A stretch of 64,000 nucleotides of DNA from Janthinobacterium sp. 344 (GTDB lineage: Bacteria; Pseudomonadota; Gammaproteobacteria; Burkholderiales; Burkholderiaceae_D). The translations under genes were made by a program, and so were the position numbers. The notes below the pieces were generated by a model. It saw only the letters and a list, made by a program, of their open reading frames with translations, was not told where the DNA came from and did not search any database. The stretch is from positions 1 through 64,000 of the forward strand of contig NZ_FOKL01000012.1 in NCBI RefSeq assembly GCF_900112025.1, in the 5' to 3' direction. Of the stretch, positions 8,799 to 17,888 are shown piece by piece; position 1 is the first letter of the stretch, and each line of letters starts with the position of its first letter.

Positions 8799-10481
8799 AT
8801 GGACAAGATTTGGTTGAAGTCGTACCCGGACAGCGTTCCCGCAGAGATTGACTGCACGCAATACCGTTCTGTCACGCATTTGCTGGAAGAGTCGTTCCAG
8901 AAGTATGCGGACCGCAACGCTTTCGTGTGCATGGATAAATTCCTCACCTACCGCGAGCTCGACCAGCTGTCGCGGCAGATGGGCGCTTGGCTGCAAAGCC
9001 GTGGCTTGAAGACGGGCGCACGCGTGGCGATCATGCTGCCGAACGTGCTGCAATATCCGGTGGCCATGGCGGCGATCTTGCGTGCCGGCTACACGGTGGT
9101 CAACGTCAATCCGCTGTACACGCCGCGCGAACTGCAGCATCAGCTGATCGATTCAGGCAGCGAAGCGATCATCGTGCTGGAAAACTTCGCCACGACGGTC
9201 GAGCAGGTGTTGCCGCACACGCAGGTCAAGCATGTGATCGTTGCCAGCATGGGCGACATGCTGGGCGGTTTGAAGGGGGCTATCGTCAACTTCGTCGTGC
9301 GCAAGATCAAGAAAATGGTGCCCGCGTTTTCCTTGCCAAGCGCCATCAGTTTCAACAAGGTGCTGGCCGAAGGCGCGCGCCTGACCCTGACACCCGTGCA
9401 GCAGGGGCATGACGACATCGTCTTCCTGCAATACACGGGCGGCACGACGGGCGTGTCGAAAGGCGCCATGTTGTTGCACCGTAACGTGATCGCCAACGTG
9501 CTGCAAAACGAGGCGTGGATGTCGCCCGTGATGACGCCTGAAATGCGCGCCACCTCGATGGGCTTCATGTGCGCGCTGCCCCTGTATCACATCTATTCGC
9601 TGACGGTCAGCGCCCTGATGGGCATGCGCCTGGGCGGCATGAGCGTGCTGATCCCGAACCCGCGCGACATTCCCGGCTTCGTCAAGGAGCTGGCCAAGCA
9701 CAAGATCGTTGTCTTCCCGGCCGTCAATACCTTGTACAACGCGCTGCTGAACAATGCGGACTTCGCCAAGCTCGATTTCTCCAGCTACAAGGTGTGCAAT
9801 GGCGGCGGCATGGCCTTGCAGCGCAGTGTCGCCGAACGCTGGCTGAAACTCACGGGTTGCCCGCTGATCGAAGGCTATGGCATGTCGGAAACGTCGCCCG
9901 TGGTGACGGGCAACCGCGTCGATATCACGGAATTCACGGGTACCATCGGCTTGCCTTTCCCGTCGACCGAGGTGGCGATCCTGAACGACGACGGCGTCGA
10001 AGTGCCGCTGGGCGAACCGGGCGAAATCGCCGTACGTGGCCCGCAAGTCATGGCCGGCTACTGGCAGCGTCCGGACGAGACGGCCAAGTCGATGACGGCC
10101 GACGGCTTCTTCAAGACGGGCGACGTGGGCATCATGGACGAGCGCGGCTATGTGAAGATCGTCGACCGCAAGAAAGACATGATCATCGTTTCCGGCTTCA
10201 ATGTCTATCCGAACGAGGTGGAAGACGTGGTCGCTTCGTGCCCTGGCGTGCTGGAATGCGCATGCATCGGCGTGCCGGACGCCAACTCCGGCGAAGCCGT
10301 GAAGGTGTTTGTCGTGCGCAAGGATCCGAACTTGACGGTGGAACAGATCCGCGAGCATTGCAAGCATGAACTGACGGCATATAAGAAACCGAAATACATC
10401 GAGTTCCGCGACGAATTGCCGAAAACCAACGTCGGCAAGATCTTGCGCCGTCAGTTACGCGACGAAAAGAAAGTCGCTTAA
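8799..10481 (+). CDS. fadD: Long-chain fatty acid-CoA ligase (FadD), copy 2
   Basis: This second acyl-CoA synthetase is also 560 residues and co-linear with copy 1 from MDKIWLKSYP to the last residues without an obvious gap. It has the same P-loop (QYTGGTTGVSKG), EGYGMSETSP and DRKKDMIIVSGFNVYPNEVE motifs. By eye the two copies agree at most positions; differences cluster in the substrate-tunnel half (about residues 185-300). This suggests an old tandem duplication with possible divergence in chain-length preference. Its stop overlaps the stop of the convergent acyltransferase by 2 nt. Confidence 0.93.
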   Translation: MDKIWLKSYPDSVPAEIDCTQYRSVTHLLEESFQKYADRNAFVCMDKFLTYRELDQLSRQMGAWLQSRGLKTGARVAIMLPNVLQYPVAMAAILRAGYTVVNVNPLYTPRELQHQLIDSGSEAIIVLENFATTVEQVLPHTQVKHVIVASMGDMLGGLKGAIVNFVVRKIKKMVPAFSLPSAISFNKVLAEGARLTLTPVQQGHDDIVFLQYTGGTTGVSKGAMLLHRNVIANVLQNEAWMSPVMTPEMRATSMGFMCALPLYHIYSLTVSALMGMRLGGMSVLIPNPRDIPGFVKELAKHKIVVFPAVNTLYNALLNNADFAKLDFSSYKVCNGGGMALQRSVAERWLKLTGCPLIEGYGMSETSPVVTGNRVDITEFTGTIGLPFPSTEVAILNDDGVEVPLGEPGEIAVRGPQVMAGYWQRPDETAKSMTADGFFKTGDVGIMDERGYVKIVDRKKDMIIVSGFNVYPNEVEDVVASCPGVLECACIGVPDANSGEAVKVFVVRKDPNLTVEQIREHCKHELTAYKKPKYIEFRDELPKTNVGKILRRQLRDEKKVA

Positions 10482-11650
10482 TTCGCCGGCAAGGCCGTGC
10501 CCCCCGCCAAGACTTTCCTCGGCTGGGCGGGCAAGCCGAAGCAGGGACGCAGCCAGTGGACCTTGCTGATCACCAGCGAGGTGCCCAGCCAGCAGATGGC
10601 CACCGTGCCGGTCAGGATCAGCAAGGGTTCGAGCACCGGGCCCAGTCGCAGCGGCACCAGCCAATAGGCCAGCACAATGATGGCGCTCTGGTGCAAGATG
10701 TACCAGGGAAAGACCGCCTGGCGCGCCCATGGCAGCCAGGTAAAAGGTTGATTCAGCAAGGTGTGCGCCCAGCCCAGGATGGCGCAAATGGCCAGCCACA
10801 TGTACAGGTTGCGCATGGGCCAGGAGCCGGCCGACGCCCAGGTCAGCAAATTCTCCGAATAGATCTGATCGAACACCATGTACACGGCAAACGCAGCCAG
10901 GCCCAGCCACAGTGCATGCCAGCGCAGGCGCGCCAGTTCCGCCCACAGCCCCTTGTCATTGCCCAGCCACCAGCCATACACGAACATCGTGAAATACATG
11001 GCGTGTGCATACCAGTCGCGCACCACCGCATGGGTTTCCGGATAGCGCAGCTTCAGGAAGACCATGGCCGCCAGGGCGGGCAGGGCCGGCAAGACCAGCA
11101 AACGCCATCCGCGCAGGCGCAGGAACAGGGGACGCAGGGCCCCCAGCAGCGGTTGCACCGCCACCAGGACGATGGTGTATAGCAGCAAGTACACGAGGTA
11201 CCACAGATGGTTCCAGGTAAAACCATATTGCCAGCCATCGAAGGCGCCCGCCGGCCAGGCATAACCGCCAAAGTAATGCAGCAGAAACTGCCCATAGCCA
11301 GGCTCGACCAGGCCCTTGCTGACGCCTTCGCAGTAGGGCTGGATGGGAATGATGACGGCCATGCCGAACAGCAGTGGCAGCAGCAGGCGCTTGAGCCGGC
11401 GCCACAGGAAGGCGCCGCGTGTGTGCTGCGTCATCATGGCGCACGAGACGCCGGAAACGAGGAAGACGATTTCCATGCGCCAGCGGTTGAGGAAGACCAG
11501 CGGCATGTTCAAGGCATCGGTGGCGTAGCTGCTGTGCAGATGAAAATTCCAGCCATCCATGTACACCAGGGCGGTGTGATAGACAATCAGCAGGCTGAAG
11601 ACGAGAAAGCGCAGGGCGTCGATATCGTGACGGCGGGAAGCTAGGCTCAT
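10478..11650 (-). CDS. Membrane acyltransferase 3 family protein (OpgC/MdoC-like)
   Basis: This 390-residue polytopic membrane protein carries the acyltransferase-3 opening motif (RRHDIDALRFLVFSLLIVYH, His in TM1). About ten hydrophobic segments run to the C-terminus. Members O-acylate periplasmic or envelope glycans; OpgC succinylates osmoregulated periplasmic glucans. The overall plan (long loops after TM1, WYLVYLLLYT, FPWYILHQSAII) resembles that sub-branch, but no glucan genes adjoin, so the substrate is open. The start at 11650 gives the canonical N-terminus. The frame stays open far upstream across phoD, which I judge accidental. Confidence 0.8.
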   Translation of the reverse strand: MSLASRRHDIDALRFLVFSLLIVYHTALVYMDGWNFHLHSSYATDALNMPLVFLNRWRMEIVFLVSGVSCAMMTQHTRGAFLWRRLKRLLLPLLFGMAVIIPIQPYCEGVSKGLVEPGYGQFLLHYFGGYAWPAGAFDGWQYGFTWNHLWYLVYLLLYTIVLVAVQPLLGALRPLFLRLRGWRLLVLPALPALAAMVFLKLRYPETHAVVRDWYAHAMYFTMFVYGWWLGNDKGLWAELARLRWHALWLGLAAFAVYMVFDQIYSENLLTWASAGSWPMRNLYMWLAICAILGWAHTLLNQPFTWLPWARQAVFPWYILHQSAIIVLAYWLVPLRLGPVLEPLLILTGTVAICWLGTSLVISKVHWLRPCFGLPAQPRKVLAGGTALPAN

Positions 11651-11806
11651 GATGGGTGAGGGTAGGGTGAAGGAAGGCCCAGCATAGGCAGCGGCGGGCC
11701 TGGCTGCCAGCGAAATGGGACCAGCGGACGGCTGGCTGGGACAAATGGCCGGCCCGGGACGGGCGTGGGACGTTACAATCATGCAACTAATCCACCCTTT
11801 GAATCC

Positions 11807-12673
11807 ATGCACGTTTCTTCCACCGACCTGTTGCAACGTTATCAACGCTGGCGCCGCGTGGCCGAGCCGGGATTCTGGATCGTGCTGTATCTGCTGCAGG
11901 CCGGCGTGAACAGCTGGCTGGTGTGGCTGGACCTGCGGCGCGCCGGGCTCGCCACGCCGTTCTGGGAAGTGGCGGTGTGGGAGTGGAGCAGCAACCTGGT
12001 CTTGCTGGCGCTGGTGCCCGTGGTGATCGTGGCGGGCCAGGTCCGGCCCCTGCACCTGGTGTTCCAGCGGCAAAACCTGCGCTGGCACCTGGCCGCCTCG
12101 GTCGTGTACAGCCTGGTGCACGTGGCGGCCATGGTGGCCTTGCGCAAGCTGGCGTACTGGAGCCAGGGCGGCCACTACGATTTCGGCGCCTGGTGGCGCG
12201 AACTGCCGTATGAATATGTGAAAGATGTGCGCGCTTACTTCCTCGTCCTGCTGGTCGTGGGCTTTTACCAGTTGCTGCTGATGCGCTGGCAAGGCGAGGC
12301 GACTTTGCTGGGTGAACCGGACGAAGGGCCGGCCGTGGAACCGGTGGAGCAGCCCGAGCGCTTCCTGGTACGCAAGCTGGGCAAGGATTTCCTGCTGCCG
12401 GCCGCCGACATCGAATGGATACAGGCCTGGGGCAATTATGTGAATCTGCACGTGCGCGGCCACGACTACCCGCTGCGCTCGACCATGGCCGCCATCGAGC
12501 GCCGCCTGGACGGCAGGCGCTACGTGCGCGTGCACCGCAGCTACATCGTCAACCTGGACTTTGTGCGGAGCATCGTGCCGCTGGAATCGGGCGATGCGCG
12601 CGCCGTGCTGGCCACGGGCGGTGAAGTGCCCGTCAGCCGGCGCTACCGCGATGCCTTGAAAAGCATTTGCTAG
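11807..12673 (+). CDS. Membrane-anchored LytTR-domain transcriptional regulator
   Basis: This is a 288-residue protein. Residues ~15-165 form about four transmembrane helices (WIVLYLLQAGVNSWLVWL, NLVLLALVPVVIVAG, LAASVVYSLVHVAAMVAL, YFLVLLVVGFYQLLLM). Residues ~190-288 form a LytTR DNA-binding domain (FLVRKLGKDFLLPAADIEWIQ..., YVRVHRSYIVNLDFV, VPVSRRY). Such one-component membrane LytTR proteins bind DNA from the membrane. No histidine kinase or response regulator adjoins. A TTACAAT -10-like hexamer ends at 11779, about 27 nt before the chosen ATG; a GTG at 11765 would lie upstream of that box and is rejected. Targets are unknown. It is convergent with phoD, sharing 4 nt at the stops. Confidence 0.83.
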   Translation: MHVSSTDLLQRYQRWRRVAEPGFWIVLYLLQAGVNSWLVWLDLRRAGLATPFWEVAVWEWSSNLVLLALVPVVIVAGQVRPLHLVFQRQNLRWHLAASVVYSLVHVAAMVALRKLAYWSQGGHYDFGAWWRELPYEYVKDVRAYFLVLLVVGFYQLLLMRWQGEATLLGEPDEGPAVEPVEQPERFLVRKLGKDFLLPAADIEWIQAWGNYVNLHVRGHDYPLRSTMAAIERRLDGRRYVRVHRSYIVNLDFVRSIVPLESGDARAVLATGGEVPVSRRYRDALKSIC

Positions 12674-14262
12674 CCTGGCTGCACGCCAGCCTTGCCGTCC
12701 TGCACGGTAAAGCTGGCCAGTGTCGCGATGGGGGACGCGCTGTCGCGCACATTCTCCAGGCCCTGGAACAGGGTCGTCGTTTTCTCTGGCGTGATTTCCA
12801 GCAGCATGTAGCCGCGCTTGTCGCTGCGGCCGTAGCGGATGTGCGGGTTCATCGCCACGTACTCGGCCGTGCGCGCCTGCGGGCGTGAACTCGAGGTGAT
12901 GGACGTGCCGCAAAATTCCGTGGCCAGCACGGGATTGTCCTTGCTGGCGGGGCGCATGGCATTGCGGCTCAATTCGGTCGCATAAAACGTGTGCACGTCG
13001 CCCGACAGCACCAGGGGATTGCTGGCCTGGCTGCTTTGCACGGCGTCGAGCAGGCGCTGGCGCGCCAGCGGATAGCCATCCCAGCCGTCTGTCCAGATGC
13101 GCTCGTCACCTGGCCGCAGGATGGGCACCTGGCTCGATTGCGCCATCAGGGTTTGCTGGGCCAGGATATTCCAGCGCGCGGGGGACTTGTCGAGACCGTC
13201 CTGCAGCCAGCGCTGCTGTTCCTCGCCCAGCATCGTGCGCTGCGGCTGCAGCAGGTCGGGACAGTGGCGCGTGGTGACGGAGTTCGAGCCGCCGCGGCCC
13301 GGTTTGGCACACGCGTGGTGGGCGCGGTATTGCCGGTCGTCCAGCACGTGGAAGCGCGCCAGGCGGCCCCAGTCGTAGCGCTGGTAGATGCGCATGTCGA
13401 CAAAGCCCCGTCGCCCCAGCGGCAGCAGGCGCAGCGGCATGTGCTCATAAAACGCCTGGTAGGCGGCCGCGCGGCGCGCAAGGAACGAGGGTGTCAGCAG
13501 TTCGTCGCGGTCGTTGGCATAATCGTTGGCCACTTCATGATCGTCCCAGGTGACGATCCACGGCGCGGCCAGGTGCGCGCCCTGCAAGTCCGGGTCGCTC
13601 TTGTATTGCGCGTAGCGGGCGCGGTACTCGTCCAGCGTAAAACTTTCATGCGTGCGCGTGGCCCGGCCCGGATGCTGCAGCTGGTACGGTCCCCACTCGT
13701 AAATGTAGTCGCCGAGGAAGGCCACCAGGTCGGGCGCGGCCGCCGCGATATGCCGGTGCGCCGCGTAGGCGCCGAATTCCCAGTGCTGGCATGAAGCGAC
13801 GGCCAGCTTCAGCGAGGCAGGCAAGGTATCGGCGGCGGGCGCCGTGCGCGTGCGGCCCACGGGACTGACGGCGTCGCCAAAGAGAAAACGGTACCAGTAC
13901 CAGCGTCCGGGCGCCAGGCCGCCCACGTCGACGTGCACGCTGTGCGCCAGGGCCGGCGTGGCCGTCGCCTGCCCCTTGGCGACGATGCGCCGGAACGCCT
14001 CGTCATCGGCCACTTCCCAGCGCAGGTTCAGGGCGATGGGCGGCGTGGCGCCGGCCTGCAGCGGGTCGTAGCAGATGCGCGTCCACAGCACCACCGCATC
14101 GGGCAGCGGCGAACCGGAGGCGACGCCGAGCGCAAACGGGTACGCCGTGCCGTTCAGGCGCGTGGCGGCACCGGCGCTGGAACCGGACAGCACGGCGCCG
14201 GCCGCGGCCAGCGCCGTGATGCGCGCAGCGCTCAGCAAGAAGATGCGGCGCTGGCTATCCAT
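12670..14262 (-). CDS. phoD: Tat-exported alkaline phosphatase D / phosphodiesterase
   Basis: This 530-residue protein of the PhoD family releases phosphate from mono- and diesters. It begins with a twin-arginine signal (SQRRIFLLS, then a hydrophobic ITALAAAGAVLSG), which implies folded export to the periplasm. An N-terminal PhoD beta-sandwich (~35-130) precedes the metallophosphatase core. Metal and active-site motifs are ASCQHWEFG, FLGDYIYEWG, WDDHEVANDYAND and SGDVHTFYATEL. No Pho-box was recognised upstream. It lies 22 nt downstream of the thioesterase stop on the same strand and may be co-transcribed with it. Confidence 0.92.
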   Translation of the reverse strand: MDSQRRIFLLSAARITALAAAGAVLSGSSAGAATRLNGTAYPFALGVASGSPLPDAVVLWTRICYDPLQAGATPPIALNLRWEVADDEAFRRIVAKGQATATPALAHSVHVDVGGLAPGRWYWYRFLFGDAVSPVGRTRTAPAADTLPASLKLAVASCQHWEFGAYAAHRHIAAAAPDLVAFLGDYIYEWGPYQLQHPGRATRTHESFTLDEYRARYAQYKSDPDLQGAHLAAPWIVTWDDHEVANDYANDRDELLTPSFLARRAAAYQAFYEHMPLRLLPLGRRGFVDMRIYQRYDWGRLARFHVLDDRQYRAHHACAKPGRGGSNSVTTRHCPDLLQPQRTMLGEEQQRWLQDGLDKSPARWNILAQQTLMAQSSQVPILRPGDERIWTDGWDGYPLARQRLLDAVQSSQASNPLVLSGDVHTFYATELSRNAMRPASKDNPVLATEFCGTSITSSSRPQARTAEYVAMNPHIRYGRSDKRGYMLLEITPEKTTTLFQGLENVRDSASPIATLASFTVQDGKAGVQPG

Positions 14263-14283
14263 GGTGTGGAGTGATTACGACAA

Positions 14284-14724
14284 TCAAGACGCCAACAAGG
14301 TCTCGATCGGCGGCACCTTGCGCGGCTTGCGGTCGGAATCCGTCGCCACGTAGATCAGGGTCGCTTCCGTGACCTTCACGATGCATGCCTGCAGCCGGTT
14401 GCGCTCGGCATACACTTCCACGTTGACGGTGATGGATGTATTGCCGACCTTGACAATGTCGGCGTAGAAGGAGAGCAGATCGCCGACGAAGACAGGGTTT
14501 TTAAAGACGAAGGAGTTGACGGCGATGGTGGCGACACGGCCGTTGGCGCGCCGCGTGGCCGGCAGGGAACCGGCGATATCGACTTGCGCCATGATCCAGC
14601 CGCCGAAGACGTCGCCGTACACATTGGCGTCCGACGGCGCGGGCATCATGCGCAGTTCGGGCATTTTCCCGGCGGGCAGGCCGGAGGCGAGGCAGTTGTC
14701 GGGGCGGGCGGGGGAGGTGCTCAT
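14284..14724 (-). CDS. Acyl-CoA thioesterase, hotdog fold (YciA-like)
   Basis: This 146-residue single-domain hotdog thioesterase would hydrolyse acyl-CoA to free acid and CoA. The catalytic segment NVYGDVFGGWIMAQVDIAG (about 34-52) is the YciA/BFIT signature with its key Asp. TIAVNSFVFKNPVFVGD follows as in the family. It is cytosolic. With two acyl-CoA synthetases nearby it may buffer CoA-ester pools, but the link is only by proximity. The start at 14724 has only a weak purine-rich stretch (GAGAATAAAAG) upstream. Confidence 0.88.
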   Translation of the reverse strand: MSTSPARPDNCLASGLPAGKMPELRMMPAPSDANVYGDVFGGWIMAQVDIAGSLPATRRANGRVATIAVNSFVFKNPVFVGDLLSFYADIVKVGNTSITVNVEVYAERNRLQACIVKVTEATLIYVATDSDRKPRKVPPIETLLAS

Positions 14725-14785
14725 CTTTTATTCTCATGAAAGGCTACAATTGCTGCGATTGAACCATAAAAAGCCGACCTTCGCC

Positions 14786-16636
14786 ATGCGCCGTTCCCAG
14801 ACTCCCCCCCCACCCCGCTCGCCCGCTTCCGCCAGCCACAGCGATTTCGCCACCATCAAGACCTTGCTGCCGTACCTGTGGGTCTACAAATGGCGAGTAT
14901 TGCTGGCGCTGCTATGCCTGGTGGGCGCCAAGCTGGCCAACGTCGGCGTGCCCCTGATCCTGAAAAAACTCGTCGACGCCATGACCATCACGGCGGCGCA
15001 TCCGCAAGCGCTGCTGGTGCTGCCCGTCGGCTTGCTGGTGGCCTACGGCTTGCTGCGCCTGTCGACGACCTTGTTTACGGAATTGCGCGAATTCCTGTTC
15101 GCCAGGGTGACGCAGCGCGCCGTGCGCACCATCGCCCTGCAAGTGTTCCGCCACCTGCATGCCTTGTCGCTGCGGTTCCACCTGAACCGCCAGACGGGCG
15201 GCATGACGCGCGATATCGAACGGGGCACGCGCAGTGTCGGTTCGCTCATTTCCTATACCCTGTTCAACATCTTGCCGACCCTGGTGGAAATCACCCTCGT
15301 GCTCGGCTATCTGGTCTTGCATTACGATATCTGGTTCACCGTGATCACGGCGGTGGCACTGGTGTCCTACATCGCGTTTACCGTGCTGGTGACGAACTGG
15401 CGCACGCATTTCCGCCGCACCATGAACGACCTCGATTCGAAGGCGAATACCAAGGCCATCGATTCGCTGATCAACTATGAAACCGTAAAATATTTCGGCA
15501 ACGAGGATTACGAAGCCAAGCGTTATGACGAGGGCTTGCAGCGCTATGAATCGGCCGCCGTCAAATCGCAGACTTCCCTGTCCCTGCTCAATACGGGCCA
15601 GTCGCTGATCATCGCCACGGCCGTCACCTTGATCCTGTGGCGCGCCACCGTGGGCGTGATCGCCGGCACGATGACCCTGGGCGACCTGGTGCTGGTGAAC
15701 GCGTTCATGATCCAGCTGTATATTCCCCTCAATTTCCTGGGGGTGATCTACCGCGAAATCAAGCAAAGCCTGGCCGACATGGAGCGATTGTTTTCCCTGC
15801 TGAACGAAAACCGCGAAATCGCCGATACGCCGGACGCCAAACCGCTCGTCACGCGGGGCGCGGCCGTGCGTTTTGCGCACGTGGATTTCAGCTATGAAGC
15901 CAAGCGGCAAATCCTGTTCGACGTGGATTTCCAGATACCCGCCGGCACTACCACGGCCGTGGTGGGGCATAGCGGCTCGGGCAAGTCGACCCTGTCGCGT
16001 TTGCTGTTCCGCTTCTATGAAGTCGATGGCGGCGGCATCACCATCGATGGCCAGGACTTGCGGGCAATCACGCAGGATTCCCTGCGTGCGGCCATCGGCA
16101 TCGTGCCGCAGGATACGGTGCTGTTCAACGACACCATCGAATACAACATCGCCTACGGCAAGCCGGGCGCCAGTAAGGACGCCATCGTGGCGGCGGCCAA
16201 GGCCGCGTCGATCCATGACTTTATTGAAAGCTTGCCGGATGGTTATAACTCCATGGTGGGCGAGCGGGGCTTGAAACTGTCGGGCGGCGAAAAGCAGCGC
16301 GTGGCCATCGCCCGCACCCTGCTGAAAGATCCGGCCATCCTGATCTTCGACGAAGCCACGTCGGCGCTCGATTCGAAGGCCGAGCAGGCCATCCAGTCGC
16401 AGCTGAAGGAAATCGCCAAGAACCGCACCACTTTGGTGATTGCGCACCGGCTGTCGACGGTGGCCGACGCCCAGCAAATCCTGGTGCTCGACCATGGCCG
16501 CATCGTCGAGCGGGGCACGCATCCGCAACTGCTGGCGGCCGACGGCTTGTACGCGCAGATGTGGCAACGCCAGCAGGCAAACATGGATGACGAGGCGCAA
16601 GAGGACGCCTTGGCGGGCTTGGCGCCGGCAAAATAA
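14786..16636 (+). CDS. Atm1/HMT1-type ABC exporter, fused permease-ATPase
   Basis: This 616-residue half-transporter has a six-helix membrane domain (about 30-340) and a nucleotide-binding domain. The NBD has Walker A GHSGSGKST at 394-402, Q-loop in IVPQDTVLFN, signature LSGGEKQR at 498-505 and Walker B/D-loop DEATSALD at 522-529. The membrane-domain motif NYETVKYFGNE (230-240) is diagnostic of the Atm1/ABCB7 branch. Bacterial members export glutathione-linked compounds and confer metal tolerance. The start at 14786 (MRRSQTPP) gives the normal N-terminus. The ribosome-binding site is weak, and upstream in-frame sequence overlaps the antisense thioesterase. Confidence 0.9.
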   Translation: MRRSQTPPPPRSPASASHSDFATIKTLLPYLWVYKWRVLLALLCLVGAKLANVGVPLILKKLVDAMTITAAHPQALLVLPVGLLVAYGLLRLSTTLFTELREFLFARVTQRAVRTIALQVFRHLHALSLRFHLNRQTGGMTRDIERGTRSVGSLISYTLFNILPTLVEITLVLGYLVLHYDIWFTVITAVALVSYIAFTVLVTNWRTHFRRTMNDLDSKANTKAIDSLINYETVKYFGNEDYEAKRYDEGLQRYESAAVKSQTSLSLLNTGQSLIIATAVTLILWRATVGVIAGTMTLGDLVLVNAFMIQLYIPLNFLGVIYREIKQSLADMERLFSLLNENREIADTPDAKPLVTRGAAVRFAHVDFSYEAKRQILFDVDFQIPAGTTTAVVGHSGSGKSTLSRLLFRFYEVDGGGITIDGQDLRAITQDSLRAAIGIVPQDTVLFNDTIEYNIAYGKPGASKDAIVAAAKAASIHDFIESLPDGYNSMVGERGLKLSGGEKQRVAIARTLLKDPAILIFDEATSALDSKAEQAIQSQLKEIAKNRTTLVIAHRLSTVADAQQILVLDHGRIVERGTHPQLLAADGLYAQMWQRQQANMDDEAQEDALAGLAPAK

Positions 16637-16831
16637 ATCGGCAAGGGGAAATCAGTAGGAAAAATGCTACAGGCAAGCCGATTCCGGCGCGCGGATAGCG
16701 CCTATTTGCGGGCAATCACAGAAAACGGCTAGTCCGGCGCTGAAAATGAAATAAAATTAATTCCATTGGTGGCGTTTGCACCACAGTTGTTTCGTTCGGA
16801 ATCTATCCGGTTTGTCCGCCCAGGAGAATTT

Positions 16832-17788
16832 ATGAAATTGACCAAAATCATCGCCACACTGCTCAGCGTCGGCGTCATCGGCAGCATGGCGCCCGTCCAG
16901 GCCCAGGAATTGACGGGCACCTTGGCCAAGATCAAGAAAGCCGGTTCCGTCACCCTCGGCGTGCGCGACGGCTCCGTGCCCTTCTCCTATCTCGATGACA
17001 AGCAGCAATATCAAGGCTATTCGATCGACCTGTGCATGAAAGTCGTCACGGCCCTGCAAAAGCACCTGGGCATGAGCGAACTGAAAGTGGTGATGAGCCC
17101 CGTCACCTCGGCCAACCGCATTCCACTGATGGCCAACGGCACCATCGACCTCGAATGCGGCTCCACCACGAACAACCTGGAGCGCCAGCAGCAGGTGGCA
17201 TTCGCCCCGACCATGTTCGTCATCGGCAACCGCGTGCTGTCGAAAAAATCCTCGAACATCAAGACCCTGGAAGACTTGCGCGGCAAGACCCTCGTCGCCA
17301 CGGCCGGCACCTCCACCATCAAGCAGATGACCATCCTGAACAAGGAAAAGAACCTGGGCATGACGATTGCCGTCGGCAAGGACCATCCCGAATCGTTCCT
17401 GATGCTGGAAACGGGCCGCGCGGTGGCGGAAGCCAACGACGACATCCTGCTGGCCTCGCAGGTGGCCAATTCGAAGAATCCGAACGACTACGAAATCACC
17501 AAGGAAGCGCTGTCCGTCGAGCCGTATGGCATCATGCTGCGCAAGGGCGACCCGGCCTTCAAGAAGGTCGTCGACGACGCGCTGATCCGCCTGTACAAGA
17601 GCGAAGACATCAACCGCATCTACGCGAAATGGTTTACCTCGCCGATCCCGCCGAAAAACATCAACCTGAAATTCCCCATGCCGCCGCAACTGAAGGCCGT
17701 GTTCATGAACCCGACCGACTCCGGTGATCCGGCCGCGTATGCGGCCGTGCCCGAAGCGCAGAAGACATCGGACAAACGGAAAAAGTAA
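16832..17788 (+). CDS. gltI: Glutamate/aspartate ABC transporter, periplasmic binding protein
   Basis: This 318-residue class-3 periplasmic solute receptor has a cleavable signal peptide (MKLTKIIATLLSVGVIGSMAPVQA). The family pattern follows: TLGVRDGSVPFSYLDD, CMKVV, ANRIPLMANGTIDLECGSTTNN, and the hinge region YGIMLRKGDPAFK. It should bind L-glutamate/L-aspartate and deliver them to GltJK. AGGAG lies 5 nt before the ATG. The 195-nt upstream gap has an AT-rich TAAAAT near 16752 that could be a -10, but no convincing -35. It is first in gltIJKL, followed by two hairpins before gltJ. Confidence 0.92.
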   Translation: MKLTKIIATLLSVGVIGSMAPVQAQELTGTLAKIKKAGSVTLGVRDGSVPFSYLDDKQQYQGYSIDLCMKVVTALQKHLGMSELKVVMSPVTSANRIPLMANGTIDLECGSTTNNLERQQQVAFAPTMFVIGNRVLSKKSSNIKTLEDLRGKTLVATAGTSTIKQMTILNKEKNLGMTIAVGKDHPESFLMLETGRAVAEANDDILLASQVANSKNPNDYEITKEALSVEPYGIMLRKGDPAFKKVVDDALIRLYKSEDINRIYAKWFTSPIPPKNINLKFPMPPQLKAVFMNPTDSGDPAAYAAVPEAQKTSDKRKK

Positions 17789-17806
17789 CAAGACTGCGTA
17801 ACAAAC

Positions 17807-17860
17807 CGGGGGGCGCAAGCCTCCCGTTTCATTTGCGGGGCGGGCGGCCGGCTGGCCGCC
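17807..17860 (+). promoter_or_regulatory. Two intercistronic hairpins between gltI and gltJ
   Basis: First hairpin: CGGGGGGC-GCAA-GCCTCCCG (17807-17826, 8 bp with one G-U). Second hairpin: GGCGGCC-GGCT-GGCCGCC (17843-17860, 7 bp). Neither is followed by a strong T-run. Such elements often protect the binding-protein transcript and lower downstream expression, which suits an ABC importer needing excess receptor. Confidence 0.55.
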
Positions 17861-17888
17861 GTCCTCGGGCTGCACGGGAAGGAAGATC

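Noticed and set aside
11651-12913. Upstream extension of the acyltransferase frame to 811 residues
   Set aside because: The added part lies antisense to the LytTR gene and the end of phoD. The acyltransferase-3 N-terminus begins cleanly at 11650.
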